Below the pieces are notes generated by a model, which was given only the letters and a program-made list of their open reading frames with translations, was not told the DNA's origin and searched no databases. This document shows positions 14,021-22,456 of a stretch of 41,055 nucleotides of DNA, one piece after another (positions within the stretch are counted from its first letter, which is position 1; every line of letters begins with the position of its first letter). The translations under genes were made by a program, and so were the position numbers. Source of the stretch: CAZCZU01 sp964503475 (GTDB lineage: Bacteria; Pseudomonadota; Zetaproteobacteria; Mariprofundales; Mariprofundaceae); contig CAZCZU010000026.1 in assembly GCA_964503475.1 (NCBI GenBank), forward strand, positions 1-41,055, in the 5' to 3' direction.

Positions 14021-16609
14021 ATGACCCCTAACCAGAGCGGACGCATGCTGCTCCTGCTTTATGCGGCATCAGGCATCACGGCACTCGCCTACGAAGTGCT
14101 GTGGACACGCATGCTGTCGTTGATGTTCGGTATCAGCATTTTCGGTGTGGTGATCACTGTGGCCGCATTCATGCTGGGGCTGGGGATCGGCAGCTTTATC
14201 ACCTCGCATTACCGACCTTCACCGGCCCGTGCCCTGCGACTGTTCGCACTCTGTGAGGGAGGGGTGGCCCTGTTTGCCCTGCTGTTGCCGCTGATTATGC
14301 AGGGGGTCGATCGTCTGCTGACCGGAATCGCTTCCGGCATGGCACTCTCTTCCTGGCAGGCAATGCAGGGAACGGCATCCCTGGCGGTGCTCCTGCTCCC
14401 GGCCCTGGCCATGGGGGCTGCTTTTCCATTGATTCTGCGTGCCGCGCATGCGGTGTCGCTTGCCAGCATGTATGGCGTCAATGCCGCCGGTGCTGCCGCC
14501 GGTGCCCTGCTGCCGCTGGCTCTGTTGCCGCTGGTCGGCTGGCAACATGCCACCTGGCTGGTGGCAGGGCTGGGTATCATGATTGCCTGGGTTGCGATGC
14601 TGCTCTCGTCGCGCATTGCTGCAGGCGAGGAGAGCCCCGAGGCAAGGGGGCATGCGAAGCTGCCGCCGCTGTCCGACCTGCTGGCCTATGCCGGCATTGG
14701 TGCCGCGGCACTAATACTCGAGATTGTCTGGACCCGTATGTACGGCATGGTACTGCTGCGTACCGAATATGTGCTGGCGGTATTGCTGGCGGTGTTCCTG
14801 ATCGGTATCGGCAGCGGGAGCCTGCTGGCTCGCCGGCTGCATGGGCGCAACACGCTGACCCTTCTGCCCGTCATCGCCGGACTGACCGCCCTGGCAAGCC
14901 TCTATCTGTTGCCGTTTGTCAGTCGCTGGGCCAATGACGCATCCTTTGATTCCCTTGCCGTTGCCATGCTGACCGAGGCAGGGGTCATCGCCCTTTGCAC
15001 GCTTCCGGCCACCATCGCCTTCGGTGCCTGGCTGCCGCTACTGGCGCATCGTTTTGACGACGACGGACTTGGCGGCGGCTGGTGGTATGGTGCCAACAGC
15101 ATCGGTGCCGCCCTTGGAGCCCTGGCGGCCGGATTCGTGCTGATCCCCTGGCTTGGCAGCGGTGGCACGCTGGCGGTGGCGACGATACTGCTGCTGGTTT
15201 GCGGCCTGCGCTGGGCAAGGCCGATCGGATGGCTGGCCCTGCCCCTGTTGCTGGCATTGATCTGGCCGGTGCATCAGCTGCCCGAGGTGTCCCGCTTGCT
15301 GCCGGCTCTGGCGGACACACATGATCTCTATCGCCATGAAGATGCTGTTTCACTGACCCATGTCGTGGCACGTGAAAATGGGCAGCGACTGCTGCTCTCC
15401 GATCTGCAGCGCATGGATGCCTCCAGTGATCCCACAGCCGTGGCGGTGCAGAAGAATCAGGCGCGATTGCCGCTGCTGCTGCACCCGCATCCCCGCTCGA
15501 TTCTTTTCCTGGGTCTGGGGACAGGGATCACGGCGGCAGGATCGCTGCCGCAGCCGCATCTGCAGCGTACGGCCGTGGAGCTTTCCGAAGGGGCGATCGA
15601 AGCGGCTTCGCACTGGTTTGCCAGGGTCAATGACGATGCACCGTCAGTCATTCATATCGTGCATGACGATGCCCGCCGTTTCCTGCGTCTCGACGCGCAT
15701 CACTACGATGTCATTGTCGGCGACCTGTTTCACCCCGATATGGCCGGTCGGGCCAACCTGTTGTCGTTGCAGCAGTTTCATCGCGCCGATCAGCGTCTTA
15801 ACGAGGGCGGTATCTTCGTGCAGTGGCTGGCACTGAACCAGTTCGATATCCGTTCGATGCAGGTGGTGATGCAGACTTTCCGGCAGGTGTTTCCCTCGGC
15901 CGTGGTGTTTGTCGATGGCTACCGCATGGCCCTTGTCGGGCGTAAGGGGGGGGCGATTCGGGCGACGGATATGCTGGCGCATGCCGCCCGCCTGACGCCG
16001 GCAGAGCTTGCAAGCCTCAGTGGCGGGGAAGGGGTGTGGACCTGGCTTGGCCGATACTGGGGCAGGATTCCCCCGATGCATGTGCCGCTGCAGGATGAGT
16101 GGGCGCCGGTCATCGAATTTGCCCTGCCGAAGGTACGATACGGTGACGGCGTACATCTGGATGGGCTGCTGCGCTGGCTGTTCAGCTGGCGTGTGCCTGA
16201 GGGAATGGCTCGACAGGAGTTGGCAGTGCCTGCAGAAGATGAAATGCAGTTCGGGCGTGCCTATGCCACGGTGGGGATGAATGCCCGCCTGTGGGTGGCC
16301 GAGCTGGCCGGACGCGCCGATCTTGCCGCGCGTATGGCACGCATGGCCTGGCAGGCGAATCCGAAAGATCGCTGGGCCGGTTTTGCCCTGGCCGACCGGA
16401 TGTTCGCCTCCCTGGACGGACACCTGCCGCCGGGGCTCGATCGGGAGACGGCGCTGAAACGTATTCTGAGCATTCGCCCCGATCATGCCGATGCGGTGCG
16501 GGCCATGATGCGGCTGAAGCGTGAGCAGGGCGATCGTAAGGCTTCCGGCGAATGGCAGGCACGTTTACGGGCGATTAGTCCGCTGGCAACGGATGCGGGT
16601 CAGGAGTAA
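14021..16609 (+). CDS. Membrane-fused spermidine synthase-like protein
   Basis: A protein of 862 residues. The N-terminal half holds about 12 membrane helices beginning YAASGITALAYEVLWTRMLS, typical of the integral-membrane spermine/spermidine synthase-like group. The C-terminal part holds an SAM-fold aminopropyltransferase-like domain with LFLGLGTGITAAGS near residue 493 and DVIVGDLFHPDMAGR near 563. The usual gate-keeping Asp/Tyr residues are hard to confirm, and most fused proteins of this class have no proven polyamine activity. The last 170 residues add a helical, TPR-like region. Why it sits inside a cytochrome operon is unknown. It begins 19 bases after the preceding stop and ends ten bases before ccoG. 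Confidence 0.82.
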   Translation: MTPNQSGRMLLLLYAASGITALAYEVLWTRMLSLMFGISIFGVVITVAAFMLGLGIGSFITSHYRPSPARALRLFALCEGGVALFALLLPLIMQGVDRLLTGIASGMALSSWQAMQGTASLAVLLLPALAMGAAFPLILRAAHAVSLASMYGVNAAGAAAGALLPLALLPLVGWQHATWLVAGLGIMIAWVAMLLSSRIAAGEESPEARGHAKLPPLSDLLAYAGIGAAALILEIVWTRMYGMVLLRTEYVLAVLLAVFLIGIGSGSLLARRLHGRNTLTLLPVIAGLTALASLYLLPFVSRWANDASFDSLAVAMLTEAGVIALCTLPATIAFGAWLPLLAHRFDDDGLGGGWWYGANSIGAALGALAAGFVLIPWLGSGGTLAVATILLLVCGLRWARPIGWLALPLLLALIWPVHQLPEVSRLLPALADTHDLYRHEDAVSLTHVVARENGQRLLLSDLQRMDASSDPTAVAVQKNQARLPLLLHPHPRSILFLGLGTGITAAGSLPQPHLQRTAVELSEGAIEAASHWFARVNDDAPSVIHIVHDDARRFLRLDAHHYDVIVGDLFHPDMAGRANLLSLQQFHRADQRLNEGGIFVQWLALNQFDIRSMQVVMQTFRQVFPSAVVFVDGYRMALVGRKGGAIRATDMLAHAARLTPAELASLSGGEGVWTWLGRYWGRIPPMHVPLQDEWAPVIEFALPKVRYGDGVHLDGLLRWLFSWRVPEGMARQELAVPAEDEMQFGRAYATVGMNARLWVAELAGRADLAARMARMAWQANPKDRWAGFALADRMFASLDGHLPPGLDRETALKRILSIRPDHADAVRAMMRLKREQGDRKASGEWQARLRAISPLATDAGQE

Positions 16610-16618
16610 GATACGGTC

Positions 16619-17941
16619 ATGCAGCAAGCCAATGAAGCCCTGAAAAAGATTTCCATTCAGGTTGAACAGGCGCCGGCAAGCAAGCATCTGCATCGATGGC
16701 GTCGACTCTCTCAGTATCTGACCCTGCTGGTCTTTATCCTGATCCCCGTATCGGGGCTGTTCCGCATCGATCCGGTTGCAGGTGCCTTCGTGCTGCTGGA
16801 TCACCAGGTCTGGTTCTCCGACATCTTTATCGTCATGGGCTTCTGGATTTTCATCGCCAGCCTGCTGGTGATGATGTATTCGCTGGTCGGAGCAGTTTTT
16901 TGCGGTTGGATGTGTCCGCAGAACACCGTTTCGGAATGGGCCAATGAACTGACCCGTAAACTGCTCGGACGCCGTGCCAAGGTGATGGATATGAGCGGGG
17001 AGCGTATGCGGGTGGCCGAGCGCCGGCGCTCACTGCTGAATAAGGCGATTCTCGGCATGGCGCTATTGCTGGCGGCCATGTTCTATGCCCTGATTCCGCT
17101 GCTCTACTTCTACCCGCCGCAGGCGATCTGGTCCCTGATCACCTTCCAGGAAGATGCGCGGCTTGCCTCATCGCTGCACTGGATCTACTTCGTCTGTGTG
17201 GCCGTGATGCTGCTCGATATTGCCGTCATCCGGCATCTGATGTGCAAGTACATGTGCATCTACCGGGTATGGCAGCATTCGTTCAAGACCAGCGATACCC
17301 TGCGCATCCAGTACGATGCCAATCGTTCCGATGACTGTGCCAACTGCCACTTCTGTGTCGATTCCTGCTTCCTCGATCTTGATCCGCGCCAGAGCGATGT
17401 CTTCGACAGCTGCGTGAACTGTGGCGAGTGCATCACTGCCTGTGACCATCTGCACGAACGCAGTAAAAAGCTGCAGGGATCCGGATTGTTGCGCTTTGCC
17501 ATTGGCGATCGCGAGGGCAAGCGCCAGCGCGGTGCGGTCGGCTCATTCTTTTCGCGGGCCAAGGCGGCCACAACCTTCACCGTGCTGGGCGGGATCCTGT
17601 TTGCGATTGGCGTGGTCAATTACCAGCCGGCCTGGTTTACCGTCGAGCAGTCCAAGGACGACCACGGCCGGGGCGGGCTGGAGTACCGCATCAATGTGGC
17701 ACACAAGCTGTACGATCCGGCCGACATGCAGATTCGCATCAAGGGACTTGCGCCGAATGAGTACAGCCTGGAGCACGCCCGTATCCACTTCGACTCGGTG
17801 GGCCGCAAGGATGTGGGGCTGCGTCTGAGCAAGGACATGTCCAAGGGGCTGCATCGCTTCTATATCGAAATTAATTCGACACAGGGCTGGCACGAATCGT
17901 TCGAGGTGCGCCACTACGCTTCCGGAGGTGAACATGGCTGA
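16619..17941 (+). CDS. ccoG: Cytochrome c oxidase accessory protein CcoG
   Basis: A protein of 440 residues in the CcoG/FixG/RdxA family. There are several membrane helices and a CGWMCPQNT motif near residue 98. Two ferredoxin-type clusters lie in the cytoplasmic loop: CANCHFCVDSC and CVNCGECITAC, about residues 240-280. A further helix (near 320-338) leads to an Ig-like periplasmic C-terminal domain. CcoG is a copper reductase that supplies Cu(I) for the Cu-B site of cbb3 oxidases. Canonical order is ccoGHIS; here ccoG lies far from the CcoS-like gene and no CcoI follows. It overlaps the next gene by eight bases. Confidence 0.93.
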   Translation: MQQANEALKKISIQVEQAPASKHLHRWRRLSQYLTLLVFILIPVSGLFRIDPVAGAFVLLDHQVWFSDIFIVMGFWIFIASLLVMMYSLVGAVFCGWMCPQNTVSEWANELTRKLLGRRAKVMDMSGERMRVAERRRSLLNKAILGMALLLAAMFYALIPLLYFYPPQAIWSLITFQEDARLASSLHWIYFVCVAVMLLDIAVIRHLMCKYMCIYRVWQHSFKTSDTLRIQYDANRSDDCANCHFCVDSCFLDLDPRQSDVFDSCVNCGECITACDHLHERSKKLQGSGLLRFAIGDREGKRQRGAVGSFFSRAKAATTFTVLGGILFAIGVVNYQPAWFTVEQSKDDHGRGGLEYRINVAHKLYDPADMQIRIKGLAPNEYSLEHARIHFDSVGRKDVGLRLSKDMSKGLHRFYIEINSTQGWHESFEVRHYASGGEHG

Positions 17942-18353
17942 CGAGGAGAACAAGCAGGAGAACCCGAAGGCGGTCAAGACCGAATGGGGCAAGGAGCCCG
18001 AGGATCATTTCGGGTATGCCTCGGAGGAGGAGCGGCGCAACAAGCGCGGTCTGGAGGACTGGGAGCTGGTCGAAAAGATTCCCGAGTCCCAGAACCGGGT
18101 GCCGAAGTGGTTTATCGCCATTGTGGTGATGGTGCTTCTGGTTGCTTTTGGTCTGACCCTGCCGTTCTGGGGTGATCGTCCCGACCATCCGCGGCCATGG
18201 TTTACCTGGGGGCACCTGGCAGCCATTGTCTATTTCCTGATTGCTGCCACCTTTATCTATTTCATGGTCGGCCTGTACGGGTCCGATAAAGGCGGTCGCC
18301 TCGACAGCGACAAGGAAAACGACGATTACGATGATGTGGATATGCCCAAATGA
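17934..18353 (+). CDS. Two-TM membrane protein downstream of ccoG
   Basis: A protein of 139 residues from the ATG at 17934, placed by GGAGG ten bases upstream and overlapping ccoG. A long acidic and basic cytoplasmic N-terminus (about 58 residues) is followed by membrane segments at about 60-79 and 93-113 and a very acidic C-terminal tail. There is no ligand motif. The position after ccoG is where ccoH usually stands, but this protein lacks the CcoH periplasmic domain. Confidence 0.72.
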   Translation: MADEENKQENPKAVKTEWGKEPEDHFGYASEEERRNKRGLEDWELVEKIPESQNRVPKWFIAIVVMVLLVAFGLTLPFWGDRPDHPRPWFTWGHLAAIVYFLIAATFIYFMVGLYGSDKGGRLDSDKENDDYDDVDMPK

Positions 18354-18646
18354 AGCGAATGGTGACGTGGCTGGGGTTATTGCTGCTGGCGGCGTGCAGC
18401 AATGACGCGGCCACTGTCACCCAGGTTTATCCCGACAGCGATACGGCCGAATTCAAGGTGTTCTCGAAGCACTGCTCGCAATGTCACGCGCCGCCGCATC
18501 CGGATGCGCACCTCGCTGTCGAATGGCCGGCCGTGGTTTCCCGTATGCGCCAGCATATCGTGCAGCGCGGACTGCCGGTCGTAAGCGGAGCCGATCAGGA
18601 GCGCATCCTGCGGTACCTCGAATCCCATGCGAAGGTGGTCCAATGA
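18350..18646 (+). CDS. Small cytochrome c lipoprotein
   Basis: A protein of 98 residues. Lipobox LLAAC gives a lipidated Cys at residue 16, followed by a compact single-haem domain with CSQCH near residue 42-46 and a Met in SRMRQHI as possible sixth ligand. The mature length of about 80 residues fits a minimal class I cytochrome. It is ATGA-coupled on both sides. It could shuttle electrons at the membrane surface toward the oxidase. Confidence 0.82.
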   Translation: MKRMVTWLGLLLLAACSNDAATVTQVYPDSDTAEFKVFSKHCSQCHAPPHPDAHLAVEWPAVVSRMRQHIVQRGLPVVSGADQERILRYLESHAKVVQ

Positions 18647-19023
18647 AACGTCTGATCGTAACGCTGCTTCTGTTGCTGCTTTCCGCCTGTGGTAGTGAGG
18701 CCTGGGCGCCTGCGCCGCAGAGCTGGGAGGATATCACGGTCTCGATCGAGACCCGTCCGTCACCGGTGCGTAGCGGTATGAACGAATTTCTGGTCATTGC
18801 CAATCGCCAGCAGAAGGGCTTCATGTCCGACCTTCTGGTTCATATCCGAACGGATGGCTCCGGGTGGCGTCAGGCGATTCCCGACGGGGCGCTGGGCGTG
18901 TTTCGCCGGGCTCTGCCGGTCGATGACCCTGCCACCGATCATCTGCATGTGCGCCTGATGCGCAAGGGCAAGGAGACGGAGCTGCTCTTCAGTCTGGCTC
19001 CGGAAGCCAATGCGGCTCACTAG
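18643..19023 (+). CDS. Lipoprotein, possible FixH/CcoH-like periplasmic domain
   Basis: A protein of 126 residues from ATG 18643, overlapping the previous TGA. Lipobox LLSAC gives the lipidated Cys. The mature part looks like a beta-sandwich: ISVxIExxPSPVRSG-type start (here ITVSIETRPSPVRSGMN), then LLVHIRTDGSG. This pattern is seen in FixH/CcoH and YtkA-like domains. The position two genes after ccoG supports an oxidase-maturation role. The identification is tentative. Confidence 0.65.
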   Translation: MKRLIVTLLLLLLSACGSEAWAPAPQSWEDITVSIETRPSPVRSGMNEFLVIANRQQKGFMSDLLVHIRTDGSGWRQAIPDGALGVFRRALPVDDPATDHLHVRLMRKGKETELLFSLAPEANAAH

Positions 19024-19387
19024 AGCCTTGCCGGCGGCCCTGTTGCTGCTAATACCCGTGCAACAGGCCATGGCCGGTGCAGCTGCCGTTGATCCGGCTC
19101 GAGGCAAGGTGATTGCCGAAGTGCGTTGTACGCCGTGCCACCACCTTGATCGCACCAGCAAGCGTATCGGTCCGGGGCTGAAAGGAATCTATGGGCGCAA
19201 GCCGACCATTACCGGCGTGCCGTTCAGCCACTGGGATGCGGCTGCACTCGATGCCTGGATCAGTAATCCGCGTGCCATCAAGCCGAATACCGAAATGGTG
19301 CGCTTGCCGATCAGTGCGCGCGACCGGGCCGATCTGATCGCCTGGTTCAAGGCCGATAAGGCCGAAAGCGAGTCGGCTGCGAAATAA
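19010..19387 (+). CDS. Class I cytochrome c, periplasmic
   Basis: A protein of 125 residues with a cleavable signal peptide ending QAMAGAAA, then a c-type domain: DPARGKVIAEVRCTPCH places the haem site at about 40-44. It continues IGPGLKGIYGRKP, and Met in NTEMVRLP is the axial ligand. This is the classic mono-haem cytochrome c fold and therefore a plausible direct electron donor to the oxidase. It overlaps the preceding lipoprotein gene by 14 bases and ends the 13-gene unit. A weak hairpin (AAGGGC, GCCCTT) follows the stop at 19386-19406. Confidence 0.9.
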   Translation: MRLTRALPAALLLLIPVQQAMAGAAAVDPARGKVIAEVRCTPCHHLDRTSKRIGPGLKGIYGRKPTITGVPFSHWDAAALDAWISNPRAIKPNTEMVRLPISARDRADLIAWFKADKAESESAAK

Positions 19388-19409
19388 GGGCGATGATCCG
19401 GCCCTTTCT
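19386..19409 (+). terminator. Weak terminator-like hairpin between convergent genes
   Basis: AAGGGC (19386-19391) pairs with GCCCTT (19401-19406) across nine bases and is followed by a short T-rich run. The first two bases are in the stop codon. The stem is short, so termination is uncertain. Confidence 0.35.
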
Positions 19410-19469
19410 CCTGCCGGAAATATCAACTGAAAGGTCAGAAAATCCCGGCGAGGGACCGACGAAGCATGC

Positions 19470-19997
19470 TTACGAGGATTGCCGGTTGCGTGCGGCGATA
19501 CGTCGCTCGAGCTTGGCACTGTGTTCCCACTGGCGAAGCAGCATGACGCGCATGCCGCCGCGCTCTTCCTGGCAACGCGGGCAGGTCAGGTAGCTGAGGA
19601 ACAGGCTCTTCGGCATGCGCGCCTCGTTGAGCAGTTCGCTCTGCATCTCGGCAATGGCTGTGCGTACGCCGCCGACATCGCCATGGTAGACGCGTACCCG
19701 CAGGTTGAACGGGCGCGGCAGGCGGATAATGCTGCGGGCCGGCGAATGCTCCTCGTCCAGCGGACAGAGAAGACGACCACGGAACATGCCCGTTTCGGTC
19801 AGGACAAAGCCGGGCCACTTCTCGTGCAGATCCAGGCGTTTGATGTCCTTGAACTGCATATCCAGCTTGGCTTCGAAGCCGATCGGCATGTGCATGAACA
19901 TCGGCGCCTTCTGTTGGTGGGCCAGCACGCCTCCCAGGTCGACATCCTTGCCATCCCATTCCGGATACTCGGAAGGGCAGCCGCACTCCAGCCTCAT
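19470..19997 (-). CDS. Cys-containing protein of unknown function paired with an oxidase fragment
   Basis: A soluble protein of 175 residues that overlaps the preceding membrane gene by ATGA. It begins MRLECGCPSEYPEWDG, so a CGC pair lies within the first seven residues, and it has CPRC near residue 146. These four Cys could bind zinc or an iron-sulphur cluster. The middle has alternating hydrophobic strands (GMFRGRLLCPLD, FNLRVRVYHGD). No family is recognised. The tight coupling to the short subunit-I-like gene suggests a shared process, possibly maturation or regulation of that protein. Confidence 0.7.
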   Translation of the reverse strand: MRLECGCPSEYPEWDGKDVDLGGVLAHQQKAPMFMHMPIGFEAKLDMQFKDIKRLDLHEKWPGFVLTETGMFRGRLLCPLDEEHSPARSIIRLPRPFNLRVRVYHGDVGGVRTAIAEMQSELLNEARMPKSLFLSYLTCPRCQEERGGMRVMLLRQWEHSAKLERRIAARNRQSS

Positions 19998-20521
19998 GAC
20001 GGTTTCTTGTAGATGTCCTTCAGGGTGAGCAGGACATTGGCGAGGTAGACCCAGAAGCCGACGGCCAGCACGGTGGCGGCAATTGAGATAACCGGGCCGT
20101 AGAAGCGGTGGATAGCCGGCACGGCAGCCGGATCGGAGAGCCACAGGTTGCCCTCGACGATGCCGAAGATCATCAGTGAGATATAGAAGGCGCTGACACC
20201 GATCGTGGTCCACCAGAAGGAGTGCTCGGCCATGCGCAGCGAGTGGATCGGCTTGCCGGTGATCTTGGGCAGCATGTAGTAGGTGACGGCCATGCCAAGC
20301 ACGGTCACGCCGCCGACCAGATTGATATGCGCATGCGCCAGCGGGTCGATCATGTGCCCCGGGCCGCCGTAGGGGCTGCCGATGGAGTCGAGCCAGGCCC
20401 GGATGGACGGGATCACCTGCAGCAGGCCATGCACGGTGCCGACAAAGAAGGAGACCACCGACATGATCAGGAATTTGACGAGATAACGATGTTCGTTGGG
20501 GGCATACGTTTGTTCAGACAT
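19994..20521 (-). CDS. Short haem-copper oxidase subunit I-like membrane protein (second locus)
   Basis: A protein of 175 residues with about four or five membrane helices. The core LAHAHINLVGGVTVLGMAVT (61-80), then YYMLPKITGKP and SFWWTT (101-106), matches both the C-terminal His-pair helix and the YYIVPKITGNP loop of the full CcoN in this window. Two His (63 and 65) could ligate haem; no Cu-B His or cross-link Tyr is present. It is therefore a fragment-sized relative, not a working terminal oxidase. I chose the ATG at 20521, MSEQTYAPNEHRY; no clear ribosome site is visible on this strand. It is divergent from a DUF420-like gene. Confidence 0.82.
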   Translation of the reverse strand: MSEQTYAPNEHRYLVKFLIMSVVSFFVGTVHGLLQVIPSIRAWLDSIGSPYGGPGHMIDPLAHAHINLVGGVTVLGMAVTYYMLPKITGKPIHSLRMAEHSFWWTTIGVSAFYISLMIFGIVEGNLWLSDPAAVPAIHRFYGPVISIAATVLAVGFWVYLANVLLTLKDIYKKPS

Positions 20522-20618
20522 GCACGGGAGGATAGCGGGCGGGCGCGGGCGCGCAAGCAGATCTAATGCCCCCGAATCGGGCATGACTTCCCCGAATGGC
20601 GGGGGTAATATCCTGCGC

Positions 20619-21020
20619 ATGCCGATGTCTGTCATACTCGTACTCGCAAGCTTTGCCGTGATGGCCCTGGGCTGGATGCTGCGCCATCGTCACATGTTGC
20701 ATATTCCCTTGATGGCATCGGTCATGCTTTTTGACCTTGTCTTTCCCGTGTACCTCTACATGACCCACGACTGGATCGATCGCCTGATCGACAAGGGCGA
20801 GCTCTTCTCCTTTGCGATCTGGGCTCATCTGATTTTCGTGCTCGGCCTTTATACGCTGTATGTCATGCAGATTCAGGCCGGTAAACAGGTGCTTGCGGGC
20901 GGCGACGAAGCAAGGCACCATCACCACTTACAGGGCAGGGGTATATTTCTGATCAGGTTGTTTGTTTTCCTTTCCGGAGCGATGCTGATCGAATCAGAGG
21001 CTATGGCCCATACGATTTAA
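20619..21020 (+). CDS. DUF420-like four-TM membrane protein
   Basis: A protein of 133 residues with about four membrane segments. The phrase LRHRHMLHIPLMASVMLFDL resembles the DUF420/YozB signature (basic-His loop before a helix, HR..ML), a family regularly found next to haem-copper oxidases and linked to copper or haem handling. A second His-rich loop, ARHHHHLQGRG, lies near residue 98, and the end carries a hydrophobic helix. Start codons at 20619 and 20625 are both possible. It diverges from the short subunit-I-like gene with about 97 bases between, which holds two small inverted repeats (20566-20584 and 20590-20604). Confidence 0.7.
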   Translation: MPMSVILVLASFAVMALGWMLRHRHMLHIPLMASVMLFDLVFPVYLYMTHDWIDRLIDKGELFSFAIWAHLIFVLGLYTLYVMQIQAGKQVLAGGDEARHHHHLQGRGIFLIRLFVFLSGAMLIESEAMAHTI

Positions 21021-21090
21021 TGCTTGCCTTTTGAAATTGCCTCTGCAGGATGCAGTGCTTAATTAAGGAATTTTAATTAGGGAGGTCAAC

Positions 21091-21228
21091 GTGCTGGGAC
21101 ACTTTATCGAAGCTTCTGTCAACTTTCAGAATGACACTATCTGGCTGATGTACGGCATTATCGCCGCATGCGCATTCGGTATCGCAGCCTTGATGTTTAT
21201 TACTGCCCAGAACAAGCAGAAAAAATAA
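21091..21228 (+). CDS. 45-residue single-TM protein
   Basis: A GTG start at 21091 follows GGGAGG five bases upstream. The product has one membrane helix (about 18-38) and a basic tail, NKQKK. It sits directly before the cytochrome c4 gene, and the AT-rich inverted repeat AATTAA..TTAATT at 21061-21078 precedes it. Similar in style to the other tiny oxidase-linked proteins of the window; function unknown. Confidence 0.6.
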   Translation: MLGHFIEASVNFQNDTIWLMYGIIAACAFGIAALMFITAQNKQKK

Positions 21229-21268
21229 GCAGTCTACGAATAACTTTTAGGATCACGGAGGGATGGAT

Positions 21269-21991
21269 ATGAAACACGTGCTGGGCGCGGCTTGCGCGCT
21301 TGCAATGGTTCTCGGTTTCGCGTCTCTGGCTTCGGCAGAAGGAGCCATGGGCGACGTGGATAATGGTCGTAATATCTTTTTGAATGGTAAGGGCGATGCC
21401 GTATCGGCTTGCCAGAGCTGCCACGGTGTGGATGGCCTGGGTAGCGATGACATGGGCACCCCGCGTCTTGCTTACCAGGTAGATACCTACGTTCTCAAGC
21501 AGCTGACAGATTTCGCTACCGACAAGCGTACGGACAACACCATGTTCGTCATGAATGACACTGCCAAGGGTCTGACCGAGCAGGAGCGTCGTGATGTAGC
21601 TGCCTATGTGCATACGCTGAAGACCCCGTTCATGGGTTCTGATCTGGATCAGCTCTCTGAGGCTGGCAACACCGTCGGTACCCCGTACAAGGGTCAGATT
21701 ATCGTACAATACGGTCTGCCGGATCACGGTGTTCCGGCGTGCATGAGCTGCCACGACTTTAACGGTCGCAGTGCCGGTCGTCTTTACCCGGCGATTGGTG
21801 GTCAGCGTTTCGTATACCTGGTTAACCAGCTGAACGCGTTCCGCGACGGCTCCCGCACCAATGACTTCAAGGGTCAGATGGCTGCTGTTGCCAAGAATAT
21901 GACGGACGAGGACATCGCTAACGCTGCCGCATTCCTGACGGGTGCCAAGCCGATGACTCCGGGTAACCCGCGCGCTCCGATTCGTCAGTAA
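21269..21991 (+). CDS. Dihaem cytochrome c4-type protein
   Basis: A protein of 240 residues with a signal peptide ending LASA before EGAMG. There are two similar cytochrome c domains: haem sites CQSCH at 48-52 and CMSCH at 158-162, each followed by a G/F-rich turn and a Met (near MGTPRL and in later helices) typical of cytochrome c4. Cytochrome c4 is a known periplasmic electron donor to cbb3 oxidases. I used the ATG at 21269 rather than 21263 because CGGAGGG would otherwise touch the start. Codon bias is strong (GGT, CGT, CTG), suggesting high expression. A strong terminator follows. Confidence 0.92.
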   Translation: MKHVLGAACALAMVLGFASLASAEGAMGDVDNGRNIFLNGKGDAVSACQSCHGVDGLGSDDMGTPRLAYQVDTYVLKQLTDFATDKRTDNTMFVMNDTAKGLTEQERRDVAAYVHTLKTPFMGSDLDQLSEAGNTVGTPYKGQIIVQYGLPDHGVPACMSCHDFNGRSAGRLYPAIGGQRFVYLVNQLNAFRDGSRTNDFKGQMAAVAKNMTDEDIANAAAFLTGAKPMTPGNPRAPIRQ

Positions 21992-22011
21992 GCGGATAAC
22001 TGGATAAGCCA

Positions 22012-22043
22012 AAAGAGGCGGGGAGCGATCCCCGCCTTTTTTT
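22012..22043 (+). terminator. Rho-independent terminator after cytochrome c4
   Basis: AGGCGGGG (22016-22023) pairs with CCCCGCCT (22030-22037) around a six-base loop, followed by a T-run. Confidence 0.92.
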
Positions 22044-22121
22044 ATGCATATGCGCCGGATGCGAGTTATCATGTGCAGACCTGCAGCAGCAGGTTGTCAA
22101 AACAGTGAGGAGGATGGACCG

Positions 22122-22349
22122 TTGGTACAGACCTGGAAACGACAGATGAAATTCTACGGCGTGGCAGTGGTCGTCGGTTGCGTCCTGCTCGCCGTCACAT
22201 TGCCGCAGATTATCGGTGGCAGCATGACTCCACTGTTGCTGGTGATGTCGGTTTTCGGAGGCTTCGGTGTGCTGGGTGGTCTCTTCGGTATAGCCGTAGC
22301 GCTCTTCTTTCATCTCTGGCACCACAAGGGCGACCACCACGGGGAGTAG
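22122..22349 (+). CDS. Small two-TM membrane protein with His-rich tail
   Basis: A protein of about 75 residues. AGGAGG at 22108-22113 points to a TTG start at 22122; the ATG at 22146 is the alternative, and an upstream ATG at 22044 lies inside the terminator region. Two Gly/Val/Leu-rich membrane segments are followed by a tail FHLWHHKGDHHGE with five His. Unknown family. A terminator follows immediately, so the gene may be monocistronic. Confidence 0.6.
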   Translation: MVQTWKRQMKFYGVAVVVGCVLLAVTLPQIIGGSMTPLLLVMSVFGGFGVLGGLFGIAVALFFHLWHHKGDHHGE

Positions 22350-22368
22350 GAATTGCGGCACCCGATGT

Positions 22369-22397
22369 AAAACGCGCCGGACGGCGCGTTTTTTTTG
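22369..22397 (+). terminator. Rho-independent terminator
   Basis: AAAACGCGCC (22369-22378) pairs with GGCGCGTTTT (22383-22392) around GGAC, followed by a T-run. Confidence 0.9.
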
Positions 22398-22456
22398 TCT
22401 GCTGCGGACAGGCGTCATGAAACATCTCCCGCATGGATTTGTGCTACAGTCAGATA

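Noticed and set aside
22044..22121. Upstream ATG start of the small His-tail membrane protein
   Set aside because: It lies directly after the terminator T-run and would add a charged leader; AGGAGG points to the TTG at 22122 instead.
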